NCBI RefSeq assembly: GCF_042651425.1
Contig: NZ_JBHSCW010000008.1
Span: forward strand, 62,001-126,000
Source: Fodinicurvata halophila
GTDB lineage: Bacteria; Pseudomonadota; Alphaproteobacteria; Kiloniellales; DSM-21159
Length of the DNA stretch: 64,000 nucleotides
Reading direction: 5' to 3'
This document shows, one piece after another, positions 44,989 to 53,536 of this stretch. The notes below the pieces were generated by a model. That model was not told the DNA's origin. It did not search any database and saw only the letters and a program-made list of their open reading frames with translations. The stretch's first letter is position 1, and each line of letters opens with the position of its first letter. Made by a program: the position numbers and the translations under genes.

Positions 44989-45752
44989 AACTCTCAGCAG
45001 CCTGCCTGTCGGCGGAGCCCCGAATCGCACACGGCTTCTTCACCCGCCGCGGCGGCGTCAGCGAAGGAATATACACGTCTCTCAACTGCGGACTGGGCAG
45101 CCAGGACAATCCCGACGCCGTGGCCGAGAACCGGGCCCGGGCCGCCACCCAGCTGGGCGTTCTCCCCGAGCACCTGCTGACCTGCTATCAGTTCCATTCA
45201 ACCGAGGTGCTGGAAGTCTCCGGTCCGTGGGACAGCAACGGTCCCAGACGGGCCGATGGCCTGGTCACGACCACACCGGGTCTTGCTCTTGGCATCCTGA
45301 CGGCCGATTGCCTGCCGGTCCTTCTGGCCGACAGCCAGGCCGGCGTGGTGGGAGCGGCCCATGCCGGCTGGAAGGGGGCCCTCGGGGGTGTCCTGGAAGC
45401 GACGCTGTCCGCCATGCAGCGTCTGGGGGCCGAGACGGACAGGATCACGGCGGCCACGGGACCGGCCATCTCCGTGGAGTCCTACGAGGTCGGCCCGGAA
45501 TTCCGCGACCGGTTCCTGCAGGACAGTGCCGAGTACGACCGCTTCTTCGTGCCTGGTTCGAACGGACGGCCGCATTTCGACCTCAAGGGCTTCGCCCATG
45601 CACGCCTGCACGCGGCCGGCGTGCGGCAGGTCGAAATGCTTCCCCAGGATACCTGCAGCGCAGAAGATGACTTCTTCAGCTATCGCCGGGCCTGCCATCG
45701 CGGAGAACAGGATTACGGGCGAGGGTTATCCGCCATCTGCCTGGAAACCTGA
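44985..45752 (+). CDS. pgeF: Peptidoglycan editing factor PgeF (YfiH, laccase-domain)
   Basis: A 255-residue purine/polyphenol-oxidase fold protein that in E. coli removes wrongly built muropeptides. Metal or active-site residues are visible in QFHSTEVLEV, LTADCLPVLLAD (Cys) and GAAHAGWKGALGGVL (His), followed by GPAISVESYEVGPEF. Length and motifs are normal. It starts inside the stop of the methyltransferase gene. Confidence 0.93.
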   Translation: MKLSAACLSAEPRIAHGFFTRRGGVSEGIYTSLNCGLGSQDNPDAVAENRARAATQLGVLPEHLLTCYQFHSTEVLEVSGPWDSNGPRRADGLVTTTPGLALGILTADCLPVLLADSQAGVVGAAHAGWKGALGGVLEATLSAMQRLGAETDRITAATGPAISVESYEVGPEFRDRFLQDSAEYDRFFVPGSNGRPHFDLKGFAHARLHAAGVRQVEMLPQDTCSAEDDFFSYRRACHRGEQDYGRGLSAICLET

Positions 45753-45780
45753 TCCTTTGGCGCAACAGGGAGAAACCATC

Positions 45781-46932
45781 GTGCCCTTGCATTTCAGTGA
45801 AGCAGAATTCGAGGATCGCCGCCGACACAGCTGTACCGCCATGGCACAGGAGGGGCTCGACGCGCTGCTGATCTTTCGCCAGGAGTCCATGTACTACCTG
45901 AGCGGCTACGACACCTTCGGATATGTCTACTTCCAGTGCCTTCTTCTCACGACCGACGGCGATATGGCTCTGCTGACCCGGGCTCCGGACCTGCGTCAGG
46001 CCCAGCAGACCTCATGCATCCCGGATATCCGCATCTGGGTCGACGATCCCGACGCCAATCCGGCCGAGGAGCTGAAAGCGCTACTGCGCGAGAAGGGCCT
46101 GCAGGGCACACGCCTGGGCGTGGAGTACGAAGCCTATGGTCTGACGGGCTACAACTGCAAGCGCTTGGAGGCTGCACTTCAGGGCTTCTGTGACCTCGAG
46201 GATGCCTCCTGGCTGGTCAGTCGCCAGCGGGTCGTGAAGAGCTTGGCCGAAATCGAATACCTGCGCCGGGCAGCGGAGTTGGCCGATGCCGCCGGCGAAG
46301 CGGCCCTGTCGGAAACCCGTGCCGGTGCCTACGAAGGGGACATCCTGGCTGCCATGCACGGTACCATCTTCCGCGGCGGCGGCGATGATCCGGCCAACGA
46401 GTTCATCATCGGCTCGGGGCCGCAAGCCCTGCTCTGCCGCTACCATACGGGTCGCCGACACCTGGATGCTGAGGACCAGCTGACCCTGGAATGGGCCGGC
46501 ACCTATCGCCACTACCATGCCGCCATGATGCGTACCGTTCCCGTTGGCACCTGCCCGCCGGAACAGAAGGACATGTTCAAGGCCGCGCGGGAGGCGCTGC
46601 TGGCTGTCGAGGATGCGCTTGCACCGGGCAACACGGTTGGCGCCGCCTTCGACGCCCATGCCCGGGTCCTCGACCGGGCCGGATTGAGCGCACATCGCAT
46701 GAACGCCTGTGGCTATTCGATGGGGGCCACCTTTGCTCCCAACTGGATGGACTGGCCCATGCTCTATCACGGCAACCCCGTTGTGATAGAACCCGGCATG
46801 GCGTTCTTCGTTCACATCATCATCTTCGACAGCGACAAGAACCTGGCCATGACCTTGGGGCGGTCCTCCCTGGTCGGCCAGCACGGCTCCGAAAGCCTGT
46901 CGAAAGCACCGCTGGACCTGATCGTGAAATAG
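45781..46932 (+). CDS. M24-family (creatinase/ectoine-hydrolase-like) protein lacking metal ligands
   Basis: A 383-residue pita-bread hydrolase. Residues 1-130 are the creatinase N-terminal domain (EGLDALLIFRQESMYYLSGY) and the rest is the M24 domain. The canonical dinuclear metal ligands are not at their expected places: the DxG...D element reads LEWAGTYRHYHAAMMRT, the GHGIG histidine region reads ACGYSMGATF, and the EPG strand reads EPGMAFFVHIII. It therefore should not be called an aminopeptidase; a C-N hydrolase like creatinase or ectoine hydrolase is more likely. The GTG at 45781 follows AGGGAG by 8 nt; a TTG at 45757 is an alternative. Confidence 0.85.
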   Translation: MPLHFSEAEFEDRRRHSCTAMAQEGLDALLIFRQESMYYLSGYDTFGYVYFQCLLLTTDGDMALLTRAPDLRQAQQTSCIPDIRIWVDDPDANPAEELKALLREKGLQGTRLGVEYEAYGLTGYNCKRLEAALQGFCDLEDASWLVSRQRVVKSLAEIEYLRRAAELADAAGEAALSETRAGAYEGDILAAMHGTIFRGGGDDPANEFIIGSGPQALLCRYHTGRRHLDAEDQLTLEWAGTYRHYHAAMMRTVPVGTCPPEQKDMFKAAREALLAVEDALAPGNTVGAAFDAHARVLDRAGLSAHRMNACGYSMGATFAPNWMDWPMLYHGNPVVIEPGMAFFVHIIIFDSDKNLAMTLGRSSLVGQHGSESLSKAPLDLIVK

Positions 46933-46941
46933 GATCCTCTC

Positions 46942-47010
46942 GTGCCGCATGTCATTCTCTTCATCTTCTTCATATTGCTGGGGATGCTGGCCACCTGCGT
47001 GATGATGTGA
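46942..47010 (+). CDS. Candidate 22-residue membrane peptide
   Basis: A short frame GTG...TGA encodes a 22-residue peptide that is almost purely hydrophobic (core VILFIFFILLGMLATCVMM), able to span a membrane once. AGGA lies 7 nt before the GTG. Its stop overlaps the start of the downstream lipoprotein gene (TGATG), suggesting translational coupling. It may be a true small protein or a coupling leader. I do not recognise it. Confidence 0.45.
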   Translation: MPHVILFIFFILLGMLATCVMM

Positions 47011-47993
47011 TGCGCTGCGTCGGCCTGTTCCTATTGGTAATCCTGCTGCTCGGCGGCTGCGGCGAGCTGCCCCGGCCCTTCAGCCAGCCGGGGCAGCAGA
47101 ACCTGGACCTCCATATCGCCCGCGAACGCAACACGATCCATGTGAGAGGACCGCTGGAGCTGCCGTCCCAGAGCAAGGCGCTCTTCGAGCAGCTGATCGT
47201 CGCGCAGCTGCGCGACAGCGGGTTGGCGGCGCGCCGTGCCGCGGCACCACCAAGTGGGGTCGCCCGCCTGTACGCCAGCACGGAGATCCAGCCCGTGGGC
47301 GAGGATCGCGAACGGCTGAGACTGTCCTGGCAGCTCATGTCCATGGATGGGGAGCCCCTGCTCGCGCCCGTCCAGGAACGGATCATCCAGCAGGGAGCCT
47401 GGCAAAGCGGGGACAAGGCGCTACTGGAATCCCTCAGCCGGGACTTGACGAACCAGATCGGTGAAAGCTTCGGCATGAACTACCAGCCGCCTGCTCTCAC
47501 GCCGGAAGAGCTTGCAGACGAGCAGCCCCCCGAGGAAAGGCGGGAGCCCGACGCGCGCACGGAGGCACCAACGCCGGAGCCACGCGAAACCAGGCAGCAA
47601 CCAGAGCAGGAGCGCAGCGGCGAGGTGATCGTCCTGCCCATCGAGGAAGCGCCCGGCGACGGGCGGGAAAGCCTGGAGATTGCCATGATGCAGGTCCTGC
47701 GGGATGCCGGCGTACCTGTGCGCCGCGTGCCGGAGAAGCAGGATTTCCTGCTGGACGTGGACATCGATCTCGGGACGCCGCAGGACGGCAGCCAGCGTAT
47801 CCGCATTCTCTGGACCCTGCTGTCCGCCCGTGACTTCTCGGAGATCGGGACACTCACGCAGGAAAATCGCATTCCGGCGGGCAGCCTCGACGGCGAATGG
47901 GGCGACACCGCCTACCTGATCAGCCGCGCGGCGGCCGAAGGGCTGATCGAACTGTTCAGGGAGTCGGGCCTGGCCATTGCACCCGGGCAATGA
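47010..47993 (+). CDS. Predicted lipoprotein with an internal duplication
   Basis: A 327-residue predicted lipoprotein: the signal ends in a lipobox LGGC with Cys17. The mature chain has two related domains, about residues 43-150 and 205-315, joined by a Pro/Glu/Arg-rich linker. Matching places are LRDSGLAARR / LRDAGVPVRR, RLRLSWQLMS / RIRILWTLLS and QERIIQQG / QENRIPAG, all offset by 161-162 residues. I do not recognise the family. The frame is open upstream inside the M24 gene, but the lipoprotein signal fixes this start. Confidence 0.75.
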   Translation: MRCVGLFLLVILLLGGCGELPRPFSQPGQQNLDLHIARERNTIHVRGPLELPSQSKALFEQLIVAQLRDSGLAARRAAAPPSGVARLYASTEIQPVGEDRERLRLSWQLMSMDGEPLLAPVQERIIQQGAWQSGDKALLESLSRDLTNQIGESFGMNYQPPALTPEELADEQPPEERREPDARTEAPTPEPRETRQQPEQERSGEVIVLPIEEAPGDGRESLEIAMMQVLRDAGVPVRRVPEKQDFLLDVDIDLGTPQDGSQRIRILWTLLSARDFSEIGTLTQENRIPAGSLDGEWGDTAYLISRAAAEGLIELFRESGLAIAPGQ

Positions 47994-48068
47994 CACGCGC
48001 TTGGAGCACACCGAAAACGACCGTCAAGGACCCGCGTTGACAAGCCATGGCGTTCTTCCCGACGCACA

Positions 48069-48989
48069 TCAGCGACGTGTCTGCTTTCCGCCGTGGAAGA
48101 TGCCGTGGAAGCGATAGACGCGCAGGTGCCCGCTCTCCATGGCCGAAGCCCGGCCGGTCCAGAGCTCGGCTTCCGACATCATCACCTTCGCCATCTCCTC
48201 GGGCGGACGGGCATTGTGCGTATGGTCCAGGTATTCCGCCCATGAGGACCGGATCATCTGGACAAAGCGGTGGGTTATATCCTCCTGGACGCGGATCTCG
48301 ATGTTCCTGGACACGAGGTTCCTCTGGTATTCGGCAGCCGTCCAGGGGTGCGGCGCCATGGGTTCCTTGTCCCACCACTCCTTCAACGGTCCGTCCAGGG
48401 ACTCGGGAGCGTCCACCACGTAGTCGGTGAAGAGCAGCTGTCCCCGCGGCTTCAGCGCCTTGACCAGATGGTCCAGCAGATGCTCCTTGTCGATGATGCG
48501 GAAAAAGGCATCCTTGGAGAAGATCGCATCATAGCCGCGCGGCTTGAGTTCGGCCTCGGACAGGTTGGAATAGCTGACCGGGGCACGCCGTGACATGCCT
48601 GCTGCCTCGGACATGGCCGCACCGGCTTCCGCCAGGGCCGGGTCCTCTTCCAGGGCCGTGACCCAGGCACCGAAGGACTCCGCCATGACACGGGCGCTGC
48701 CCCCCAGTCCGGCACCCATGTCCAGAACGCTCATCTCGTTGTTGAGCCCCAGGGGCTTGACCATGTCCTGGATGAATTCGGGGTTGCCGGGCGAGACCAT
48801 GCCGGTCCCCCAGAGGGCCTGCACAAGCTCGATGCGCTCCGTTTCCCAGGGCATACGTTCGCGTTCATATGTGATGTTGTGGTGCGGCGGCTCCTCGTCC
48901 GGGATTTCCAGCGGACGTTCCTTCACGCGCAGGTCATAGCCCTGCCACCAGGCTTTCACGCGCATGCTGAACGGGATCTTTCTGGTCAC
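48069..48989 (-). CDS. SAM-dependent methyltransferase
   Basis: A 306-residue class I methyltransferase. The SAM-binding motif is VLDMGAGLGGSARVMAES, followed by the acidic loop ALEEDPALAEAG, IFSKDAFFRIIDKEHLL and LLFTDYVVDAPES, similar to small-molecule methyltransferases acting on lipids or sterols. The substrate is unknown. I prefer the GTG at 48989, since AGGGGA lies 6 nt before it; the ATG at 49052 has no ribosome site. It stands alone, divergent from the PAS protein. Confidence 0.82.
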   Translation of the reverse strand: MTRKIPFSMRVKAWWQGYDLRVKERPLEIPDEEPPHHNITYERERMPWETERIELVQALWGTGMVSPGNPEFIQDMVKPLGLNNEMSVLDMGAGLGGSARVMAESFGAWVTALEEDPALAEAGAAMSEAAGMSRRAPVSYSNLSEAELKPRGYDAIFSKDAFFRIIDKEHLLDHLVKALKPRGQLLFTDYVVDAPESLDGPLKEWWDKEPMAPHPWTAAEYQRNLVSRNIEIRVQEDITHRFVQMIRSSWAEYLDHTHNARPPEEMAKVMMSEAELWTGRASAMESGHLRVYRFHGIFHGGKQTRR

Positions 48990-49224
48990 AGAACGTCCCC
49001 TGCCCTCATAAGCTTGATCACGAGCCGCACCACTTGGATCATACACCGTCATAACCGCGTAAGCGTAACGGCAAGTGGTAAAACCAATGTTAACTTTCGC
49101 CAGGCCGGCCAATCCACCTCCAGCTATCCTTGAAGCCTGCAAAATCCCGGAGCTGCGCGAAAGTCTCTTGGCCTCTGCCCCTTTTTTGTGATTCATCTAT
49201 GGGGGCATACTTTGGGGGTGACTC

Positions 49225-49668
49225 ATGACCGATCCGCAATCCGGGCTGACGCTGCGTCACCCACAGCTGAAGTCTCTCTATCGCGAATGGGTTAAGCTCT
49301 GCGGAGACGGCAGTTTCCCCATGGCAGCCGACCTGGATCCGCGCAGCCTGCGGCCCTGGCTCGACCACCTCGTCGTGATCCGGATCACGACGGACGGGCG
49401 CTTTGTTTACGGCTACTACAACCCGAACTATGCTGAGATCTTCGATGGGGATCGCGTCGGGCAATCGCTGGAAGCCTTGCCGGAGGAACAGCGCCGCCTG
49501 CTGGACGCCGAATACAGGCAGGTGCAGCAGGAACGCCTGCCGACCTCGCGCATCTACACGGCTCTGTTCGATGGAGAAGAGCAGAGCTGGGAACGTCTAG
49601 TTCTTCCCTTTTTCACTCCCAAGGGACGGGTCGAGAAAATGCTTGTCGGCGCCTACAGGTTGAACTGA
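49225..49668 (+). CDS. PAS_5 family single-domain protein
   Basis: A 147-residue protein that is a single PAS-like domain of the type common in Rhodospirillales (PF07310-like): LYREWVKLCGDGSFPMAADLDP at the start, RPWLDHLVVIRIT, FVYGYYNPNYAEIFDGDRVGQ and FFTPKGRVEKMLVGAYR. It has no output domain, so it would act by binding a partner or ligand. Its stop overlaps the start of the following gene (TGATG), which suggests the two proteins work together. Confidence 0.82.
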   Translation: MTDPQSGLTLRHPQLKSLYREWVKLCGDGSFPMAADLDPRSLRPWLDHLVVIRITTDGRFVYGYYNPNYAEIFDGDRVGQSLEALPEEQRRLLDAEYRQVQQERLPTSRIYTALFDGEEQSWERLVLPFFTPKGRVEKMLVGAYRLN

Positions 49669-50063
49669 TGAACGCTGGTCCTCTTTCCTTCTTCCGCTCG
49701 CGCATACGCAAAGACCCACGCCGCGAACTGACCCAGGCGGCCACGGTCCTGGAGACTGAGGAATTCAATCTCTGGTGCGCGATGAATGATCGCCCGTTTC
49801 GCCTGCGTCTGGTTGAAGTCGAGGGCGACCAGCCGGAATGGTGCATCGAGGCCGAACCGGGCACGGCAAACGCCCGCATCGTCTATGCCACCGGCACCGG
49901 CTCGGAAACCGCCGCCGTCGCCGTGGCCTACGGTTTCGTGGCCGGCGTCGAATGGCTGGAGGTACTGCAGGAAGCCGAGCAGCAGGAGGCCGAGGAGGAC
50001 GAAGCCGAGGCCTTTCGCCAGGCTGAGACCGAAGAAGGTGTGGACGAAGACGACAGCGTCTGA
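49668..50063 (+). CDS. Acidic protein of unknown function, coupled to PAS_5 gene
   Basis: A 131-residue soluble protein with no recognised domain. The body contains short strands (EFNLWCAMNDRPFRLRLVEV) and a Gly/Ala/Val-rich segment (TGSETAAVAVAYGFVAGV). The last 35 residues are strongly acidic (EQQEAEEDEAEAFRQAE). Start and stop codons overlap with the PAS_5 gene. Such acidic tails can mediate binding to basic proteins. I do not recognise the family. Confidence 0.6.
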   Translation: MNAGPLSFFRSRIRKDPRRELTQAATVLETEEFNLWCAMNDRPFRLRLVEVEGDQPEWCIEAEPGTANARIVYATGTGSETAAVAVAYGFVAGVEWLEVLQEAEQQEAEEDEAEAFRQAETEEGVDEDDSV

Positions 50064-50078
50064 GACCACCTTCCCATC

Positions 50079-51086
50079 ATGACCAAGGCCCGAACAGAAC
50101 TCATCCATGGCGGCGATCTCGACAGCGCCCGGCTGCGCCATCCCGGTGCCCAGGATCACTGGATCGACCTTTCCACCGGGATCAATCCCTGGCCCTACCC
50201 GCTTCCCGACATTCCGGCCGAGGACTGGCACCGTCTGCCCGGTCGCCAGGCCCTGGAGGCACTGAAGGAGGAGGCACGGCATTTCTATGGTGCAGGTCAG
50301 CAAACCGGCCTCGTGGCTGCGCCGGGCACGCAGCTGCTGATCCAGCTCCTGCCGCGGCTCTTTGCCCCCACCAGGGTGGAGGTGGCCGGTTTCACCTACG
50401 GCGAGCACGAGCGCTGCTGGCAGCTGACCGGCCACGAAGTGGCCATCACCGAGCCGGACCGGGATCCCGACCCGACCACGCGCATTCGCGTCGTGACACG
50501 CCCCAACAATCCGGACGGCCTTATCCTGCCCCGGGACCGCCTGATGTCCTGGGCGAACAGCCTGGCCGCACGCGACGGGCTCTTGGTCGTGGACGAAGCG
50601 TTCGCCGAAGTCGCGCCGGACTGCAGTCTGGCACCGGAAGCCGGCCATCCCGGCCTTTGCATCCTGCGCTCCTTCGGCAAGTTCTTCGGGCTTGCCGGCA
50701 TGCGGCTTGGCTTCGCCCTGGGCAGTCCGGAGCTGCAGCGAAGGATCGAGACGGCGCTGGGGCCCTGGGCCGTCCCCGGCCCGACACTCACCATCGGCAC
50801 TGCAGCCCTGTCCGACCAGGACTGGAGTATGCGTACCCGCCAGGCCCTCGCGACACAGGCCAGCCAGCTTGACGCTGTCCTGCACCAGGCGGGCCTGGAA
50901 TACCTGGGCGGAACGGACCTCTTCCGGCTCTATGCCCATGCGAAGGCAGGCGAGATCAGTGAGAAGCTTGCCGAGAGGGGGCTGCTGGTGCGCAGCTTTC
51001 CGGAAGAGCCGCGCTGGCTGCGTTTCGGTCTGCCCCCGGACGCGGAGGCCATGGACCGCCTGAAGCAGGCCCTGGCCCATGTCTGA
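50079..51086 (+). CDS. cobD: Threonine-phosphate decarboxylase (cobalamin aminopropanol arm)
   Basis: A 335-residue PLP class I/II aminotransferase-fold enzyme, CobD of Salmonella (CobC in the Pseudomonas denitrificans scheme). It makes aminopropanol phosphate, the linker of the B12 nucleotide loop. IDLSTGINPWPYP is the family N-terminal motif; VTRPNNPDG, VVDEAFAEV and the PLP-lysine region LRSFGKFFGLAGMRLGF follow. It overlaps cbiB by 8 bp. This pair is on the plus strand, convergent with the other cob genes. Confidence 0.92.
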   Translation: MTKARTELIHGGDLDSARLRHPGAQDHWIDLSTGINPWPYPLPDIPAEDWHRLPGRQALEALKEEARHFYGAGQQTGLVAAPGTQLLIQLLPRLFAPTRVEVAGFTYGEHERCWQLTGHEVAITEPDRDPDPTTRIRVVTRPNNPDGLILPRDRLMSWANSLAARDGLLVVDEAFAEVAPDCSLAPEAGHPGLCILRSFGKFFGLAGMRLGFALGSPELQRRIETALGPWAVPGPTLTIGTAALSDQDWSMRTRQALATQASQLDAVLHQAGLEYLGGTDLFRLYAHAKAGEISEKLAERGLLVRSFPEEPRWLRFGLPPDAEAMDRLKQALAHV

Positions 51087-52044
51087 GGCCGCCCTTGTCC
51101 TGCTGGCGGCCCTACTGCTGGATGCACTGCTCGGCGACCCTGAGTGGCTCTGGCGTCGCCTGCCCCACCCCATCACCCTGATTGGGCGCCTGATCGACTA
51201 TTTCGATCGGCAGTTCAACCTGACGGACACTGCCTTAGGCACGCGGCGGCGCCTTGGCGTCATGGTGCTGCTGCTCCTGCTGGCCGGTGCCATTGTCGCC
51301 GGCCTGGCGCTGTCTTTCCTGCTGAAGGCCCTGCCGTTCGGCTGGGTGGTGGAGATCCTGGTCGTCGCTGTCTTCCTGGCCCAGCGCAGCCTGTGCCAGC
51401 ATGTCGGCCGTGTCGCCCGCAGCTTCCAGGAAGAGGGGCTGAGCGGTGCGCGCCGGAGCGTGGCCCTGATTGTCGGGCGCGACCCGGAGAAACTGGATGA
51501 ACCCGGTATCTGCCGCGCGGCCATCGAATCCCTCGCCGAGAATTTCTCGGACGGGGTGGTCGCCCCGGCCTTCTGGTACCTGGTTGCGGGGGTGCCCGGC
51601 CTGCTCGCCTACAAGGTTCTCAACACGGCCGATTCCATGATCGGGCATCGCAGCGAGCGGCACGCGGCGTTCGGCTGGGCCACGGCCCGGCTGGACGATC
51701 TGGCGAACCTGCCGGCCTCGCGTCTCAGCGCCTTCCTGATCCTGCTGACAACGGCCCCACACCGCTGGCAGGACACCGTTCGCGCCCTCTGGCACGATGC
51801 GCCGAACCATCGCTCTCCCAACGCCGGCTGGCCCGAAGCCGCCATGGGCGCCGGCCTCAGCATTGCCCTGGCCGGCCCGCGCAGCTATGGCACGCAGCAG
51901 GTGGAGGATGCCTGGATGAACGCTGCTGGCCGACGGGACGCATCGCCTGAGGATATCCGCAGGGCAGTCGCCCTCTGCTGGCGCAGCTTCGCGCTCCTCG
52001 TCCTGGCCGTGGCCCTGATTGCCGCCGGTGACCTGCTCTTCTGA
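51079..52044 (+). CDS. cbiB: Adenosylcobinamide-phosphate synthase
   Basis: A 321-residue membrane enzyme (CobD in the P. denitrificans scheme) that joins aminopropanol phosphate to adenosylcobyric acid. ALLLDALLGDPEWLWRRLPHP and HPITLIGRLI start the family pattern; IVGRDPEKLDEPGICRAAIE and SLAENFSDGVVAPAFWYL are signature regions. Four to five membrane segments are seen. The stop codon abuts the cobQ stop of the opposite strand directly. Confidence 0.94.
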   Translation: MSEAALVLLAALLLDALLGDPEWLWRRLPHPITLIGRLIDYFDRQFNLTDTALGTRRRLGVMVLLLLLAGAIVAGLALSFLLKALPFGWVVEILVVAVFLAQRSLCQHVGRVARSFQEEGLSGARRSVALIVGRDPEKLDEPGICRAAIESLAENFSDGVVAPAFWYLVAGVPGLLAYKVLNTADSMIGHRSERHAAFGWATARLDDLANLPASRLSAFLILLTTAPHRWQDTVRALWHDAPNHRSPNAGWPEAAMGAGLSIALAGPRSYGTQQVEDAWMNAAGRRDASPEDIRRAVALCWRSFALLVLAVALIAAGDLLF

Positions 52045-53514
52045 TCAGCCGCCACCTGCGATCTCCAGCAGGCGATCAGCCTTCACGTGGGCCTCCAGAT
52101 GGTCGGCCAGTGCCTCCAGTGCCCCCTCCACCTGCGCCTCGTAGGCAAGGCCCGAGCTCTCACGCCGGCGAATCATGCCCAGGAAGGCCTGCCGGAAGGC
52201 ATCCTCCTGGAACAGGCCGTGCAGATAGCAGCCCATGACGCGCCCGTCGGCGGAAACGGCACCATCGGCCCGTTCGGGATCGAGCTGCAGGAAGGGCCGT
52301 TGCGTCCCTGCCCCTTCCGTATGGCCCAGGTGCATCTCGTAGCCCCGGACCGACAATCCGCTTGCCGCATGACGGCCCGTCATCTCCACCAGCGTCTTGT
52401 CGGGGCGCATGGTCGTCTCGACTTCCAGCAAACCCAGCCCGTCATGGGAACCGCCGATACTTTCCAGCGCCTCCGGATCATGCAGGCGCTGGCCCAGCAT
52501 CTGGTAGCCGCCACAGACACCCAGCACCCAGCCGCCGCGGCGTATATGTGCCTGCAGGTCGATGTCCCAGCCCTGCTGGCGCAGGAACGCCAGGTCCCCC
52601 AGCGTGGATTTCGAGCCCGGCAGGATCACCAGGTCCGCGGTTCCCGGCAGCGCACGACCCGGCTCGACGAACTCCAGCCGCACGTCCGGCTCCTGCGCCA
52701 GGGGGTCGAAATCATCGAAGTTGGCAATGCGCGAGAAACGCGGAACAACCACGTGTATGGAGTGTTCCTCTCTCTCACCTGTCGTCGTGGACAGGGTCAC
52801 CGCATCCTCGGCCGGCAAGGCGGCCACGGCAGACAGGAAGGGCACCACCCCAAGGGCCGGCCATCCGGTTTGCCGGGCGATCAGGTCCAAGCCATCGTCG
52901 AACAGGCTGACGTCGCCACGGAACTTGTTGACCAGGAAGCCGCGGATGCGCGCGCGCTCCTCCGGTCGGATGATGGCATGGGTGCCCACAAGGCTGGCGA
53001 TCACGCCGCCACGATCGATATCGCCGATCAGGATGACAGGGCAATCCGCCGCCTCGGCGAAACCCATGTTGGCAATGTCGCCGGCGCGCAGGTTCACCTC
53101 CGCCGGGCTGCCGGCGCCCTCGACCAGGACCAGGTCAGCTGACTCCCCCAGACGGTGATAGCTCTCCAGCACCGCTTGCAGCAGGTCGCGTTTGCGACGG
53201 GAATAGTCGCGCGCCTTCAGGGTGGCCCAGCGCCGACCCTGGACAATCACCTGGGCCCCCAGATCGGTTTCCGGCTTCAAAAGGACGGGGTTCATGTCGA
53301 TGGACGGGGCCACCCCACTGGCACGCGCCTGCAGGGCCTGGGCCCGGCCGATCTCGCCGCCATCCGAGGTCACGGCCGCATTGTTGGACATGTTCTGGGG
53401 CTTGAAGGGCCGTACGGCCAGTCCGCGCCGTGCGAAGAGACGACAGAGTCCGGCCACCAGCACGGACTTGCCCACGTCCGAACCGGTGCCCTGGAACATC
53501 AGGGAGGCCGTCAT
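52045..53514 (-). CDS. cobQ: Cobyric acid synthase
   Basis: A 489-residue glutamine amidotransferase that amidates adenosylcobyrinic acid diamide at four side chains. The N-terminal ATPase part has FQGTGSDVGKSVLVAGLCR and FKPQNMSNNAAVT; the C-terminal glutaminase part has GSKSTLGDLAFL and the nucleophile Cys in GVCGGYQMLG. It lies 22 bp downstream of cobO in the cobP-W-N-O-Q operon. Confidence 0.96.
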   Translation of the reverse strand: MTASLMFQGTGSDVGKSVLVAGLCRLFARRGLAVRPFKPQNMSNNAAVTSDGGEIGRAQALQARASGVAPSIDMNPVLLKPETDLGAQVIVQGRRWATLKARDYSRRKRDLLQAVLESYHRLGESADLVLVEGAGSPAEVNLRAGDIANMGFAEAADCPVILIGDIDRGGVIASLVGTHAIIRPEERARIRGFLVNKFRGDVSLFDDGLDLIARQTGWPALGVVPFLSAVAALPAEDAVTLSTTTGEREEHSIHVVVPRFSRIANFDDFDPLAQEPDVRLEFVEPGRALPGTADLVILPGSKSTLGDLAFLRQQGWDIDLQAHIRRGGWVLGVCGGYQMLGQRLHDPEALESIGGSHDGLGLLEVETTMRPDKTLVEMTGRHAASGLSVRGYEMHLGHTEGAGTQRPFLQLDPERADGAVSADGRVMGCYLHGLFQEDAFRQAFLGMIRRRESSGLAYEAQVEGALEALADHLEAHVKADRLLEIAGGG

Positions 53515-53536
53515 GACAGGTCCTGCAGTGGCTGGT

